In this document: piece after piece, positions 49,380 through 57,832 of the stretch
Layout: each line of letters opens with the position of its first letter
Numbering within the stretch: the first letter of the stretch is position 1
DNA from: a virus
Length of the DNA stretch: 62,294 bases
Strand: one strand, 5' to 3'
Virus record (IMG/VR): IMGVR_UViG_3300036790_000128
Coordinates: 1 to 62,294 of that record
Notes under the pieces: generated by a model
What the model was told of the DNA's origin: nothing
What the model saw: only the letters and a program-made list of their open reading frames with translations
Databases searched by the model: none
Position numbers and translations under genes: made by a program

Positions 49380-49553
49380 ATGAACAAGATCGAAAAAGGA
49401 CTGCACCAAGCGATCGATCACGCCAAGGGAAATCCAGCCGAAGGGACGCGCGAAACGTGGTTTGACCTTGAGACTTTTAGGTGGGTCCGCAGGGTGTTCG
49501 AAAACGGAAAATGGATCGACCCTGACGCGTTAACTGGGGAACAGAGAAAATGA
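49380..49553 (+). CDS. Early small protein
   Basis: 57 residues. MNKIEKGLHQAIDHAKGNPA, then GTRETWFDLETFRWVRRVFE. Its stop overlaps the next start. Unknown. Confidence 0.5.
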   Translation: MNKIEKGLHQAIDHAKGNPAEGTRETWFDLETFRWVRRVFENGKWIDPDALTGEQRK

Positions 49554-49804
49554 AAGTCTCAGATAATCTATTTTCCGATGCGATGGACGCCGCTGTGACC
49601 TCCTACTGCACGGCGCACTACCTACAGCGCGGCGACCATTCCGATCCCGAAACTTTAGCTCGGAAGCGGATTGCCGCAGCCATTCAAGCATACCTCGATG
49701 AGATTCCGCAGCCCCTGGATAACGGGGCCTCATCAGAGGGGGAGGCCGATAGCCACGGATTGCAGGACTCGGTGCCTGCCGGCCTCCCCATTTTCACTCC
49801 CTAG
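49550..49804 (+). CDS. Early small protein
   Basis: 84 residues. NLFSDAMDAAVTSYCTAHYL, then LARKRIAAAIQAYLDEIP; the C-terminal 30 residues are low complexity. Unknown. Confidence 0.5.
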   Translation: MKVSDNLFSDAMDAAVTSYCTAHYLQRGDHSDPETLARKRIAAAIQAYLDEIPQPLDNGASSEGEADSHGLQDSVPAGLPIFTP

Positions 49805-49815
49805 GACAGAGAGCC

Positions 49816-50043
49816 ATGTCTGACGACTTCTGCTTCTATCATGGATACGAGCACATGAAATTTGATTTTGGTAATCCCGTCCCGCATTGCGCGGAGTGCC
49901 ACCGGCTAGAGGCAGAGGTCATTGCGGAGTTTGAAGCCGAACATCCCGATAACATCGCACGATGCCACATGAGCCCGGAAGAATACCGGCGCCGCATGGA
50001 TCAGAAGCTAGACGAGACGATGATCTCGGATTTGAAGAAATAA
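49816..50043 (+). CDS. Small Cys/His protein
   Basis: 75 residues. DDFCFYHGYEHMKFDFGNPV, then PHCAECHRLEAEVIAE: possible zinc site. Unknown. Confidence 0.5.
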   Translation: MSDDFCFYHGYEHMKFDFGNPVPHCAECHRLEAEVIAEFEAEHPDNIARCHMSPEEYRRRMDQKLDETMISDLKK

Positions 50044-50082
50044 TCCGCTCTTTCTTCTGCTCAATCACACGAGACCTAGCTA

Positions 50083-50328
50083 ATGAACAAGATTCCCGCC
50101 CCTGGATCTGGAGCACTTGAAGGGGCAGTCGAAAATCATGAACTCGGCTCAGGGGAGCCGGCGGCTGCCCCGCGAATTTGTGCAACTTGCACGCACTACG
50201 CTTCGCTGTCTCCCGGCCGCTCTGCTATTTGCTTTGAACGATGGCGTAGTCAGGAATGGTTTGAGTCAGTTCCGCTGACGAAGCCAGACGATACGTGTGA
50301 AAGTTGGGCGTTAAAGACCGCAGAGTAG
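50083..50328 (+). CDS. Small Cys-rich protein
   Basis: 81 residues. RICATCTHYASLSPGRSAIC, then FVSV-like middle and DDTCESWALKT. This CxxC...C...C spacing is common in unannotated phage proteins. Unknown. Confidence 0.5.
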   Translation: MNKIPAPGSGALEGAVENHELGSGEPAAAPRICATCTHYASLSPGRSAICFERWRSQEWFESVPLTKPDDTCESWALKTAE

Positions 50329-50334
50329 GAATCG

Positions 50335-50841
50335 ATGAGCAGATCGGGATACATGGACGATTGCGAACAGTGGGACCTAATCCGCTGGCGCGGCCAAGTC
50401 GCAAGCGCAATTCGCGGCAAGCGCGGCCAAGCCTTCCTGCTGGAAATGTGGCGGGCAATGCAGGCCCTTCCGGCGAAGCGACTGATTTCTGGCGAGTTGC
50501 ATGATGAGTACGACGGCAGCGTATGTGCGCTCGGCGCTGTCGGCAAGATGCGCGGCGTCGATATGTCGGCGCTAGACCCTGAGGACTACGAGAGCATTGC
50601 CGCAGCCTTCGGCATCCCGCATCAGCTCGCGCAAGAAATCATGTACGAGAACGATGAGTGTGACAGCGGAGATTACGTCGAAGCTCACGGGCCACCCCGA
50701 CCGCGCAGTTATAATCAGAGGGTTTATGTGTTTGTGCCAACTCCCCCAGAACAACGATTCGAGCGAATGAAAAAGTGGATCGAGAGCAACCTGGTTCCGG
50801 TGGAGGACGCGGCGCTCTCTCCCACAGAGTCACGATCATGA
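50335..50841 (+). CDS. Early hypothetical protein
   Basis: 168 residues. RGQVASAIRGKRGQAFLLEM, then AMQALPAKRLISGELHDEYD and ERFERMKKWIESNLVP resemble a family of phage proteins of unknown function. Alpha/beta, soluble. Confidence 0.6.
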   Translation: MSRSGYMDDCEQWDLIRWRGQVASAIRGKRGQAFLLEMWRAMQALPAKRLISGELHDEYDGSVCALGAVGKMRGVDMSALDPEDYESIAAAFGIPHQLAQEIMYENDECDSGDYVEAHGPPRPRSYNQRVYVFVPTPPEQRFERMKKWIESNLVPVEDAALSPTESRS

Positions 50842-51020
50842 ACGGACTTCTAATTGGGATCGCTCTCAACGCTTCGGTGGTTGGCCTAAACGTTGGGATG
50901 CTTTTCGCTGGTAATAATGTCTGGTTTCATGTCTTTTTGGCCGTTCTTTGTACAGGAACGACCGCACTGACATGCTTGGCAACATCTGATCGAGTCAAAG
51001 TGCTTCTCAAAAGACCTTAA
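50838..51020 (+). CDS. Small membrane protein, two helices
   Basis: 60 residues. LLIGIALNASVVGLNVGMLF and WFHVFLAVLCTGTTALTCLA form two likely transmembrane helices. Overlaps the previous gene. Possible holin-like or superinfection protein, without direct evidence. Confidence 0.5.
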   Translation: MNGLLIGIALNASVVGLNVGMLFAGNNVWFHVFLAVLCTGTTALTCLATSDRVKVLLKRP

Positions 51021-51039
51021 CACCAATAGGAACCGTAAA

Positions 51040-51270
51040 ATGCCCTTAGAGATGAGTCTATCTGACGATCATCCGATGATGGTCGCGTGGGAAAAATACC
51101 GCGCCACTCCAGAAGCCGCCAACTCGGACAAATGGGCGCGAACGCTCGATGTGTCCGAGCCGATGCAGGGTCAAATAATCGTCGGCCATCCGCACGTCGA
51201 GGGCGCTCTTTGGGCGGCTTTTGTTGCTGGTTACGAAGCGGCGTCGAAAACGGCGCTTCCCTCTACTTAA
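51040..51270 (+). CDS. Early small protein
   Basis: 76 residues. DHPMMVAWEKYRATPEAANS, then HVEGALWAAFVAGYEAAS. The WxAFxAGYxAA pattern is common in phage small proteins. Unknown. Confidence 0.55.
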   Translation: MPLEMSLSDDHPMMVAWEKYRATPEAANSDKWARTLDVSEPMQGQIIVGHPHVEGALWAAFVAGYEAASKTALPST

Positions 51271-51280
51271 CGGCAGGACC

Positions 51281-52018
51281 ATGGGCGAAAACAGCAAAAT
51301 CGAGTGGACGGATCACACTTGGAATCCTTGGATGGGATGCACCAAGGTCGGGGCGCCTTGTGACAATTGCTATGCCGAGGACATGATGGATCATCGGTAC
51401 GGGAAGGTCCGGTGGGGCGCGGGTGAGGATCGCAAGCGGACATCGGCCGCCAATTGGAAAGAGCCGTTCAAGTGGAACCGCGTTGCCGAGGCTGAGGGTT
51501 CGCGTCCCTTCGTATTTTGCTTATCTCTCGGCGACATCTGGGACAATGAGGTCGATCCGTTGTGGCGCCGTGCTGCGTTCGACGTGATGCAGCGCACATC
51601 GAATCTAACCTACCTCCTGCTGTCCAAGCGCATCGGCAACGCCGCGAAGATGTGCGATCCCCTTTCAGGTAATCCGGCGCTTCCTACGAATGCGGCGCTG
51701 GGCGCAACATTCGGCAACCAAGAAGAATACGACCGGGACCGGATCAAGCTGAAAGACGCGGGCGAGACGCTGGGAGCCCGCTTCACATTCGCCAGCATTG
51801 AACCAATGCTTGGCCCGGTCATCTTGGATTGCAACGCGCCAGACTGGATCATCTGCGGAGGCGAGAGTGGTCGTAATGCCAGGATGATGGACCCGCAATG
51901 GGCGCGCGATCTTCGTGACGGGGCCAGACGCTTCAATCGCACATTCTTCATGAAACAGATGACCGGAAAAGCGCCGATACCGGATGACTTGCTGATACGC
52001 CAGTTTCCATCGCGTTGA
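51281..52018 (+). CDS. Phage Gp37/Gp68 family (DUF5131) protein
   Basis: 245 residues from ATG 51281. KIEWTDHTWNPWMGCTKVGA, then PCDNCYAEDM (three conserved Cys), SLGDIWDNEVDPLWRRAAFD, LLSKRIGNA, SIEPMLGP and ICGGESGRNARMMDPQW are family hallmarks. The Cys cluster suggests a radical-SAM-like Fe-S site. Role in phage biology unsettled. Confidence 0.9.
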   Translation: MGENSKIEWTDHTWNPWMGCTKVGAPCDNCYAEDMMDHRYGKVRWGAGEDRKRTSAANWKEPFKWNRVAEAEGSRPFVFCLSLGDIWDNEVDPLWRRAAFDVMQRTSNLTYLLLSKRIGNAAKMCDPLSGNPALPTNAALGATFGNQEEYDRDRIKLKDAGETLGARFTFASIEPMLGPVILDCNAPDWIICGGESGRNARMMDPQWARDLRDGARRFNRTFFMKQMTGKAPIPDDLLIRQFPSR

Positions 52019-52028
52019 AGGAGCGATA

Positions 52029-52322
52029 GTGACAATGAACGAAGCAAAAAGCGGCGGCAATGCTTGTCTTTGCGGGCAAATGCTTCGAGCAGGAATTTTA
52101 CCCCATCCGTTGGACGTATGTGAATGTGGTGATTACCGCCGCGATCACGTTAATGGCAATGGGCAATGTAAGTTTTCAATCGGATCGCGAGGTGATGGCC
52201 ACAGCGGCGCGGGATGGTGCGATGAATTTCGGCTAAGCCACAACTATGAAGTCGGCGACCATGTGCCGGCGGGATTCAAACGAGGGCCGCGTCAAAGGAG
52301 CAAAGGCACAGCAGATCGTTGA
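52029..52322 (+). CDS. Cys-rich hypothetical protein
   Basis: 97 residues. CLCGQMLRAGILPHPLDVCE, then CGDYRRDHVNGNGQCKF: four or more Cys. The last residues run into repeat A14. Unknown. Confidence 0.5.
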   Translation: MTMNEAKSGGNACLCGQMLRAGILPHPLDVCECGDYRRDHVNGNGQCKFSIGSRGDGHSGAGWCDEFRLSHNYEVGDHVPAGFKRGPRQRSKGTADR

Positions 52323-52366
52323 CCGAGTCCGGCGTCAATCCCACGAAGGCCCCATCGTGACACAAA
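52318..52366 (+). repeat. Family A repeat, copy A14
   Basis: GTTGACCGAGTCCGG ... CATCGTGACACAAA, extended by CCTAAACC as at A7. Right border of the early block that starts at A13. Confidence 0.9.
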
Positions 52367-52393
52367 CCTAAACCTAACAACCGAGCAATCAAC

Positions 52394-52864
52394 ATGACAC
52401 CAACCGACAAACCCCAACGCCTTACCCGTCACGCATTCCCTGGCGCACTTCTCAAGCATCCCATGGACGTAGCAAAGCGCATCCACTTGCGCGAGGTATC
52501 AGATCGCAATCCGGTCTATCTGGAACTGATCCGTCAATGCCCGTGCCTCAACTGCGGACTCGATCCTGCGGGAGTCGCAGCCCACATTCGCTATCAATCG
52601 GCCGTCCACGGCAAGCGCGAGGGCATGAGCAGGAAGCCCAACGATAAATTCGCCGTCCCGCTCTGCGCATCGTGTCATACCGACGGGATCAAGGCCCAGC
52701 ACAAGATCGGGGAGCGCGCCTTCTGGAGCGGCGTGGGCATCGATCCGTTGTTGCTGTGCGATAGGCTTTATCCGAAACGCGGCGACCTTCTTGCGATGCG
52801 TGCGGCAGTCTATCTCGCCATAGCGGAGCGCGAGAGTCGGGCGCAGAGTTTGCCGCGGGGATGA
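52394..52864 (+). CDS. DUF968/HNH-like nuclease
   Basis: 156 residues. CPCLNCGLDPAGVAAHIRYQ, then KPNDKFAVPLCASCHTDGIK and HKIGERAFWSGVGIDP show the CxxC...AH...CxxCH arrangement of DUF968/Ref-type HNH nucleases. Possibly acts in recombination or packaging. Last rightward gene; it ends 9 bases from a convergent gene. Confidence 0.7.
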   Translation: MTPTDKPQRLTRHAFPGALLKHPMDVAKRIHLREVSDRNPVYLELIRQCPCLNCGLDPAGVAAHIRYQSAVHGKREGMSRKPNDKFAVPLCASCHTDGIKAQHKIGERAFWSGVGIDPLLLCDRLYPKRGDLLAMRAAVYLAIAERESRAQSLPRG

Positions 52865-52873
52865 CGGCCTCCT

Positions 52874-53074
52874 TTACAACGCGTCCGGCACTGACAGATA
52901 GCCGTGCTTGAGCCCGTAATTGTACGCTTCGAGGACGTGTCGGATTGCCTTCGCAGCATCGCCACAAGGCAAGCCCGATGACGGACAGATGCCGAACTCG
53001 TCGGCGCAATCTCGACAACGCGGTCCGTAGCGAGCGATGTAGCTAACGACCTCCTTAGTGACCGGGATCGGCAT
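52874..53074 (-). CDS. Small Cys protein
   Basis: 66 residues. YGPRCRDCADEFGICPSSGL, then CGDAAKAIRHVLEAYNYGL. Four or five Cys. Unknown. Confidence 0.5.
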   Translation of the reverse strand: MPIPVTKEVVSYIARYGPRCRDCADEFGICPSSGLPCGDAAKAIRHVLEAYNYGLKHGYLSVPDAL

Positions 53075-53091
53075 AGATCGCTCCTTTGCTG

Positions 53092-53397
53092 CTAACGGTT
53101 TTCATCGAATTCAGAATAGTCCTTAGCTTCCGGGTCCCAATTGCACTTCTCACAACGGCGCTTTCCGTTGGCGCATTTCATCATCCGCTGGCGACCACAG
53201 TTGGAGCAATCGGTGCCATCGTAGTGACCGCCCCATGCCCTACGGTATGCTTCGTCCTCTGCCCAACTGTCATCAAACACGGCCGCTCCTCTACAACGTG
53301 GTCGGTCGCGAACAAAGTTTTTGCCGTAGCTGCCAGTGGCCGCGACATTGAATATCAGTTGCTGTGTATCCGGCTTCGGTGTGGCATGGAAACTCAT
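53092..53397 (-). CDS. Cys-rich small protein
   Basis: 101 residues. CSNCGRQRMMKCANGKRRCE, then KCNWDPEAKDY: a zinc-ribbon. Its first 60 or so bases may be read differently, as the next gene overlaps by 107 bp. Confidence 0.45.
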   Translation of the reverse strand: MSFHATPKPDTQQLIFNVAATGSYGKNFVRDRPRCRGAAVFDDSWAEDEAYRRAWGGHYDGTDCSNCGRQRMMKCANGKRRCEKCNWDPEAKDYSEFDENR

Positions 53398-53470
53398 CTG
53401 GATTGAGCGCAGCCAACTCTTTCCGCTCGGCCTTCGATATTTTGAGCCGAAACGGACAAGTCTCGCACAT
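53291..53470 (-). CDS. Small CxxCPFR-type protein
   Basis: 59 residues from ATG 53468-53470. MCETCPFRLKISKAERKELA, then LNPDEFPCHTEAGYTATDIQ matches a recurrent phage mini-protein pattern (CxxCPFR ... PCH). Overlaps the following gene by 107 bp in another frame. Unknown. Confidence 0.55.
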   Translation of the reverse strand: MCETCPFRLKISKAERKELAALNPDEFPCHTEAGYTATDIQCRGHWQLRQKLCSRPTTL

Positions 53471-53496
53471 TTTAACGGCCCGGCGCATTCGGCTCC

Positions 53497-53793
53497 CTAT
53501 AAAACGAGTGGTTTATTTGGGTGCTTCGCATTGAACGCGGTGAGCACTCTTGCGATCTGTCCGGGCAACATCGTCCCGGTCGCGTCGAAGGCGTCCGGTA
53601 CGAGCTTGCGAAATTCAGCCGCTTGCCACGCCTTCTTTCGCTGATAGGCACACTCGCTCACGTTCTTAATCTCCGGCCGCTTACCATCCATGAGCCACGC
53701 ATCATCGTGCGGACAGCCCTCCGGCGGCTCCGGATCGCCCCAAAACGGGAAGGCGCTTGGATCACCGCAGACCGGACAGGCATAGCGCGGCAT
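53497..53793 (-). CDS. Zinc-ribbon small protein
   Basis: 98 residues. YACPVCGDPSAFPFWGDPEP, then CPHDDAWLMDG and a helical C-terminus. Common in phage genomes. Unknown. Confidence 0.5.
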   Translation of the reverse strand: MPRYACPVCGDPSAFPFWGDPEPPEGCPHDDAWLMDGKRPEIKNVSECAYQRKKAWQAAEFRKLVPDAFDATGTMLPGQIARVLTAFNAKHPNKPLVL

Positions 53794-53807
53794 GATTTGC
53801 TATCTTT

Positions 53808-54254
53808 TCATTTTCCGCGGCTCACGACGTTTAGCTTTCCGTCGATCGCCTCTAGCTGCTTCTCAAATTTTTCGTCACGCTTTTCCTGTTTTGCCTCGAA
53901 GCGGTCAAACCGCCCCTGGAATTCGGTTGCGAACAATAAGAACGTCGCCTTGCTGACAAGATTATCGCGCGCCCACAGTTCAATCTCATTCTGCTTTTCG
54001 CGCACACCCCTGACAGTCTCGCCGACATCGTGCCGCGCAGAATCTGCTTCCTCGCTAATTCTCCGCTCCATGTCGAATTTGACCTGATCAATTTTGCTGT
54101 TGAGCAAGCCGATCCTGTCGTTACTCGATTGGCGAACATTGCTGATCGCCCATGTGCAACCGATCGCCGACCCGACGAGATTCAAGATCAGCATTCCCAG
54201 TCCGATGATGACTTCCCAAAGTCCGAAGCCCGCATCCTGCGGAGCCGTTGTCAT
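53808..54254 (-). CDS. Membrane-anchored coiled-coil protein
   Basis: 148 residues. One N-terminal transmembrane helix (VIIGLGMLILNLVGSAIGCT), then a long coiled coil (LNSKIDQVKFDMERRISEEA ...). Signal-anchor plus coiled coil near lysis genes suggests an inner-membrane spanin or similar, but no partner overlaps it. Confidence 0.5.
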   Translation of the reverse strand: MTTAPQDAGFGLWEVIIGLGMLILNLVGSAIGCTWAISNVRQSSNDRIGLLNSKIDQVKFDMERRISEEADSARHDVGETVRGVREKQNEIELWARDNLVSKATFLLFATEFQGRFDRFEAKQEKRDEKFEKQLEAIDGKLNVVSRGK

Positions 54255-54404
54255 CTCCTTGCGCCCCCTTGTCTGTGCTGTTTGTCACAGCGCAGTAGGG
54301 ACGGCGGCTTATAATGGAACTTAGCCGTCATGGGCATCCCGGTGCTCGCGGCGGTTAGGAGGCTGACGTTGCTAACGGCTTCGCCAGCCTCCGCATTTCA
54401 AACT

Positions 54405-54782
54405 CTACGCGCCTTGCGGCCCACCACGCACAACCTTGAGCGAGGCCGGATCGGTTTCATTCGGTCGTGGCGGCGAGCCGCGGAGCTGTACGGTGTTGCC
54501 GCGCGCCGCATTGATTTCGGCCAGGCCGTCCTTGATGAGATTGCCCGCGCCGGTCAGCGTGCGGACGATGCGCATATTCTCGGTAAACAGCCGCTTGTTG
54601 GCAACGGTTGCCCGCTCCAGATCGGCCGCTTGCTTGGCCACGGTTTCAATCAGGATGGCGTTGGTGCGCTGCTGGGATTCCAGCCCTATTTCCAGAAGCG
54701 CACAACGGCTGCGCAGTTCGGTAATGCCGCCCTCGATCAGAGCGGCGGCATCGATCAGGTCTTGGTCGGAGTCGTCGCTCAT
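54405..54782 (-). CDS. Helical hypothetical protein
   Basis: 125 residues from ATG 54780-54782. LIDAAALIEGGITELRSRCA, then TNAILIETVAKQAADLERAT. Coiled coil. Adjacent to the outer-membrane protein gene. Unknown. Confidence 0.55.
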   Translation of the reverse strand: MSDDSDQDLIDAAALIEGGITELRSRCALLEIGLESQQRTNAILIETVAKQAADLERATVANKRLFTENMRIVRTLTGAGNLIKDGLAEINAARGNTVQLRGSPPRPNETDPASLKVVRGGPQGA

Positions 54783-54784
54783 GC

Positions 54785-55519
54785 TCAGTACAGCACTTCG
54801 ATACGGCTGGTGCAGGCAAGCCCAGTCGTGACTTCCGCAGGACCAGTCAGGCCAGCAACACTGAGATTGAAGCCGGTATGGCCGACCGTGCAGCCGGCGC
54901 GAGCGTCCACCACAAGGCCCTGCTGCCATTGGGTCAGGAAGCCAGCACCAAGCTCAGGCTGGACCTGCCAGTCGCGGCCGGACGCCATACCGTAGTTGGC
55001 ACTGACATCGCGGAACGGGGCGCCCGCGTAGATGTAGGGATGCACGTTGGTTGCGGTTACACCGCTCGGGAGCGCTGGCAGTGCGGGGAACACGGACGAC
55101 AGGTTTGGCAAGAGATTGGTGACGGTCGTGATCGGGAAGCCGAACTTGACCAGCGGCTCGATTTCCCATTCGTCACTAGCCGCACAGGAAGTCGTTCCGC
55201 CAGTCGGCGTCACACACGCTGCCGAGTTGCCGAGATTGGTATAGGTCACGTCCAGTTCGGGAGCGATAAAGTTGAGGCCACCCTTAAACTGGTAGCCGAC
55301 AACGAAATCGACACCAGCGCCGAGGGCCACGATGCCAGTGTTGGCGACATCGGCGCTTCCAGCGGTCGAGCTGACGCCGAGGCCGTAATAGATGCCGTTG
55401 GCCGTGTAGGGGTAGCCCGCGGCGACAGGCTGAGCCTTGACGGTGATCGGCAGGTCCGCCGCAAAGGCGCTCACGCCAAGGGCGAGCAGGGCCATCGTAG
55501 AGAGAAGCAACTTGCGCAT
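54785..55519 (-). CDS. Outer-membrane beta-barrel protein
   Basis: 244 residues. Signal peptide MRKLLLSTMALLALGVSAFA, then ADLPITVKAQP, a start typical of Rhizobiales outer-membrane (Omp25/31-type) proteins. Alternating strands with aromatic ends follow, and the sequence ends RIEVLY, a typical barrel C-terminus. Two Cys pairs are possible. It may alter the host surface (superinfection exclusion) or have been captured from the host. Confidence 0.75.
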   Translation of the reverse strand: MRKLLLSTMALLALGVSAFAADLPITVKAQPVAAGYPYTANGIYYGLGVSSTAGSADVANTGIVALGAGVDFVVGYQFKGGLNFIAPELDVTYTNLGNSAACVTPTGGTTSCAASDEWEIEPLVKFGFPITTVTNLLPNLSSVFPALPALPSGVTATNVHPYIYAGAPFRDVSANYGMASGRDWQVQPELGAGFLTQWQQGLVVDARAGCTVGHTGFNLSVAGLTGPAEVTTGLACTSRIEVLY

Positions 55520-55634
55520 GGGTCATCCTCAATCGGTTTGAGTTGATTCGCGACCGTAGGATACGCCATGGGACCGTTGCGTTTATGCCACACCACAGAT
55601 TAAGAGTTGGGCGGAATTGAGTCAGGGAGGCAGG

Positions 55635-55683
55635 TTTGTGTCACGATAGGGCCTTCGTGGGATCGATGCCGGACTCGGTCAAC
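55635..55683 (-). repeat. Family A repeat, copy A15
   Basis: Minus-strand GTTGACCGAGTCCGG ... TATCGTGACACAAA. Extension TTGTGCCATTTAGAA is shared with A1 and A4. Confidence 0.9.
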
Positions 55684-55697
55684 CGCAGTTGTGCCAT

Positions 55698-56420
55698 TTA
55701 GAAAGTTAGTGCCTCCTGCACCGCAGGCTTCGGCTTTTCGATAAACATATCCGGCTGTTTCAGGGCTTCGGATATGCGGCGGCAGGCGATGTCGAAGTAT
55801 GGCTCATGAATCTCTATGCCGATGAATTTGCGGCCGAGCTTGACGGCTGCAACGCCGGTGGTGCCAGAGCCCATGAAGGGATCGAGGATGATTTGTCCGT
55901 TAACGCGCTTGATGCACCAATCCATCAATGCAACGGGTTTTTGACTCACGTGGGCTGTCTCCTCGCCCATGATGTCGCCGGTATATTCGAAACGGCGCCG
56001 GCCGATGCTATCGGGAGCATTGAATACGTAAATCCCGCAGCCCTTGTTCTGCCAAGCCATCTCAGCATCGGAAAGAAACGTGCCGTAGTGCTCGGGGTAG
56101 CGCTTTAGCCAAACAAGTGTTGTGCCAAGCGGCAGATTTTTTGCAAAATGATTCGCGCCCCACAACACAACTTCGTCGAAGACCAACCAAGGCGTCGGAT
56201 CAAACTCGACATCGTCACCTTCGATTAAGCGATCAGTGCGACCTTGCCCACGCCGCAGCCCTTTCGTTCGTCCAGAAAAACGAGTGCTATCCGTGTCGTA
56301 ATTCATCCCATACGGCGGATCAGTCACCACCGCATCGACCTTGCCCAGCGTCGGCAATATCTCGCGGCAGTCGCCGCAATACAGTGTCACGCCATCCGCA
56401 AGATGTTCAACTCGGCTCAT
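55698..56420 (-). CDS. DNA methyltransferase (N4-cytosine/N6-adenine), long form
   Basis: 240 residues. Same ends as the gene at 7500 (start MSRVEHLADGVTLYCGDCRE; end PDMFIEKPKPAVQEALTF; DPFMGSGTTGVAAVKLG) with TDPPYGMNYDTD as catalytic motif. The middle (FSGRTKGLRRGQGRTDRLIE, then LWGANHFAKNLPLGTTLVWL) is unrelated to the short form, implying a different target sequence. Bounded by A15 and A16. Confidence 0.93.
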   Translation of the reverse strand: MSRVEHLADGVTLYCGDCREILPTLGKVDAVVTDPPYGMNYDTDSTRFSGRTKGLRRGQGRTDRLIEGDDVEFDPTPWLVFDEVVLWGANHFAKNLPLGTTLVWLKRYPEHYGTFLSDAEMAWQNKGCGIYVFNAPDSIGRRRFEYTGDIMGEETAHVSQKPVALMDWCIKRVNGQIILDPFMGSGTTGVAAVKLGRKFIGIEIHEPYFDIACRRISEALKQPDMFIEKPKPAVQEALTF

Positions 56421-56438
56421 CTAGAATCCCAGTGCATT

Positions 56439-56487
56439 GTTGACCGAGTCCGGTCTGCTTCCCACGAAGGCCCCGTCGTGACACAAA
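56439..56487 (+). repeat. Family A repeat, copy A16
   Basis: GTTGACCGAGTCCGGTC ... CGTCGTGACACAAA. The same leader GGGATTCTAG as at A2 separates it from the gene start. Confidence 0.9.
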
Positions 56488-56503
56488 ACCTGAACCTACC
56501 GCT

Positions 56504-56704
56504 TCACTTCAATTCCTGCTGCTTCGCCACGACCTTATCAAAGATCGGAGCCAGCTTGGTAAACAGCCTGGAGAATAGCGGCCAGTTGGCGATCAGTAGA
56601 GCATCGACCTTGCGCACGTCCGGCAGTTCCGCATTGATTGTCGCAATGTCCGCATCGTCCAGACCCTCGGATCGAAGCAAACCATCTTCGAGGAAGCCGG
56701 TCAT
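56504..56704 (-). CDS. Small protein after the holin-like gene
   Basis: 66 residues from ATG 56702-56704 (ATGA overlap). LDDADIATINAELPDVRKVD, then LFSRLFTKLAPIFDKVVAKQ. Co-translated with the holin-like gene. May be a holin regulator. Unknown family. Confidence 0.5.
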   Translation of the reverse strand: MTGFLEDGLLRSEGLDDADIATINAELPDVRKVDALLIANWPLFSRLFTKLAPIFDKVVAKQQELK

Positions 56705-57075
56705 GACCGCACCGCTTGGACTGCCTGCGCCACGGCAGGGGCAACCACCTTTTCGCTCGGTGCCGCATCGGCAATGGCAGGCGTGGTGACGATCCTCTGG
56801 ACTTCGGGAATGGCAGCGGCGGAAGCGAGAACGTCTTGCGTCGTCATGACTGCCGAAGCCGAAGCAATCACGCTCTGTTTGGTCATCCCGGCCCCGGCCG
56901 CCATTGTCAGGAATGTCGAACCGATAAAGACTCCGAACGTCACCCACGCCGTAACCGCATCGATATGGGCAGCGGGGACGATGTTGGTCAGATGCACCGC
57001 ACCCCCTGAAATACCGACGCCGATGGTCACGGCGAAGCTGATCCAGAAGATGATCTTCGGAGATACGTTAGGCAT
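56701..57075 (-). CDS. Holin-like protein
   Basis: 124 residues. Two N-terminal transmembrane helices (IIFWISFAVTIGVGISGGAV; VTAWVTFGVFIGSTFLTMAA), then an Ala/Val-rich tail. It lies right after the endolysin gene on the same strand. Holin is inferred from topology and context; several small membrane proteins elsewhere are alternatives. Confidence 0.65.
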   Translation of the reverse strand: MPNVSPKIIFWISFAVTIGVGISGGAVHLTNIVPAAHIDAVTAWVTFGVFIGSTFLTMAAGAGMTKQSVIASASAVMTTQDVLASAAAIPEVQRIVTTPAIADAAPSEKVVAPAVAQAVQAVRS

Positions 57076-57078
57076 TGG

Positions 57079-57735
57079 TCATCCCCATGCTGCCGTCAAT
57101 TGTTCCGCGGTTCCGTTGAACGCATTCAGGTCCGCGCCGTTCTCCAGGCCTTGCACAGTATGCGGCTTCGGACCTGCACCATCGGCGGCGTATTGAATCA
57201 GGAAATTGCTTGTCCACGGCGCGATCGGCGTGATCAGCCGGAACAGATCGCCATTGTCGGCCGGTTGCATTTTGATGTAGCGGCATTGCCACAGCCGCAC
57301 GGATTTCGCCAAGTCGATCCACTTGGCCGCTTGATGGTCTATCTGCTCGCGCGGACGATTGCCGCCGTAGATCGTCATCGGCCGGCCAAGGAGTTGCGCG
57401 CCTTCTTCCAGGAAGGCGTAAGCCTGATCGCCTGTCATGTTGGATGCGCTATTGTCCTCGAAATCCAGCACCGCCATATCCTTGGAACCGAGTGCGGCGT
57501 AATTGAGGAATTCCTTGACGTTCGCCACCGGATCGTCGTGCGTCGCAAAATCGTAGGCGCCCCACAGCAATCCCGCGTCCTTGGCCGCAGCCATGCGCCG
57601 TGCGTACATCGGATCGCCATAGCCGATGCCCTGCCGCGCCTTGTGGATGACGCCGACAATTCCAGCGGCCTTGATCTCGCTGAAATTCACTGAATTGAAA
57701 TGCGCCATGTCGGCGACAGTGGGGATGATGCTCAT
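57079..57735 (-). CDS. GH25 lysozyme endolysin
   Basis: 218 residues. TVADMAHFNSVNFSEIKAAG, then GVIHKARQGIGYGDPMYARR, GLLWGAYDFATHDDP and MAVLDFEDN (catalytic Asp/Glu pair) define the GH25 muramidase fold. No signal peptide, so release depends on the holin. Degrades host peptidoglycan at lysis. Confidence 0.92.
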   Translation of the reverse strand: MSIIPTVADMAHFNSVNFSEIKAAGIVGVIHKARQGIGYGDPMYARRMAAAKDAGLLWGAYDFATHDDPVANVKEFLNYAALGSKDMAVLDFEDNSASNMTGDQAYAFLEEGAQLLGRPMTIYGGNRPREQIDHQAAKWIDLAKSVRLWQCRYIKMQPADNGDLFRLITPIAPWTSNFLIQYAADGAGPKPHTVQGLENGADLNAFNGTAEQLTAAWG

Positions 57736-57761
57736 GGCGTGAGTGTTTCCTGTGTCGTTGT

Positions 57762-57810
57762 CTGTTTCACGATAGGGCCTTCGTGGGATTCACACCGGAT
57801 GCCGGTCAAC
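57762..57810 (-). repeat. Family A repeat, copy A17
   Basis: Minus-strand GTTGACCGGCATCCGG ... TATCGTGAAACA. Same CCGGCATCCGG form of the first hairpin as A1. Confidence 0.88.
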
Positions 57811-57832
57811 GGTCGGCTGCGGCGAAGTTCTT

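Noticed and set aside
50838-51020. Main holin
   Set aside because: It has two likely membrane helices but lies in the early region. The gene at 56701, beside the endolysin, is a better candidate.
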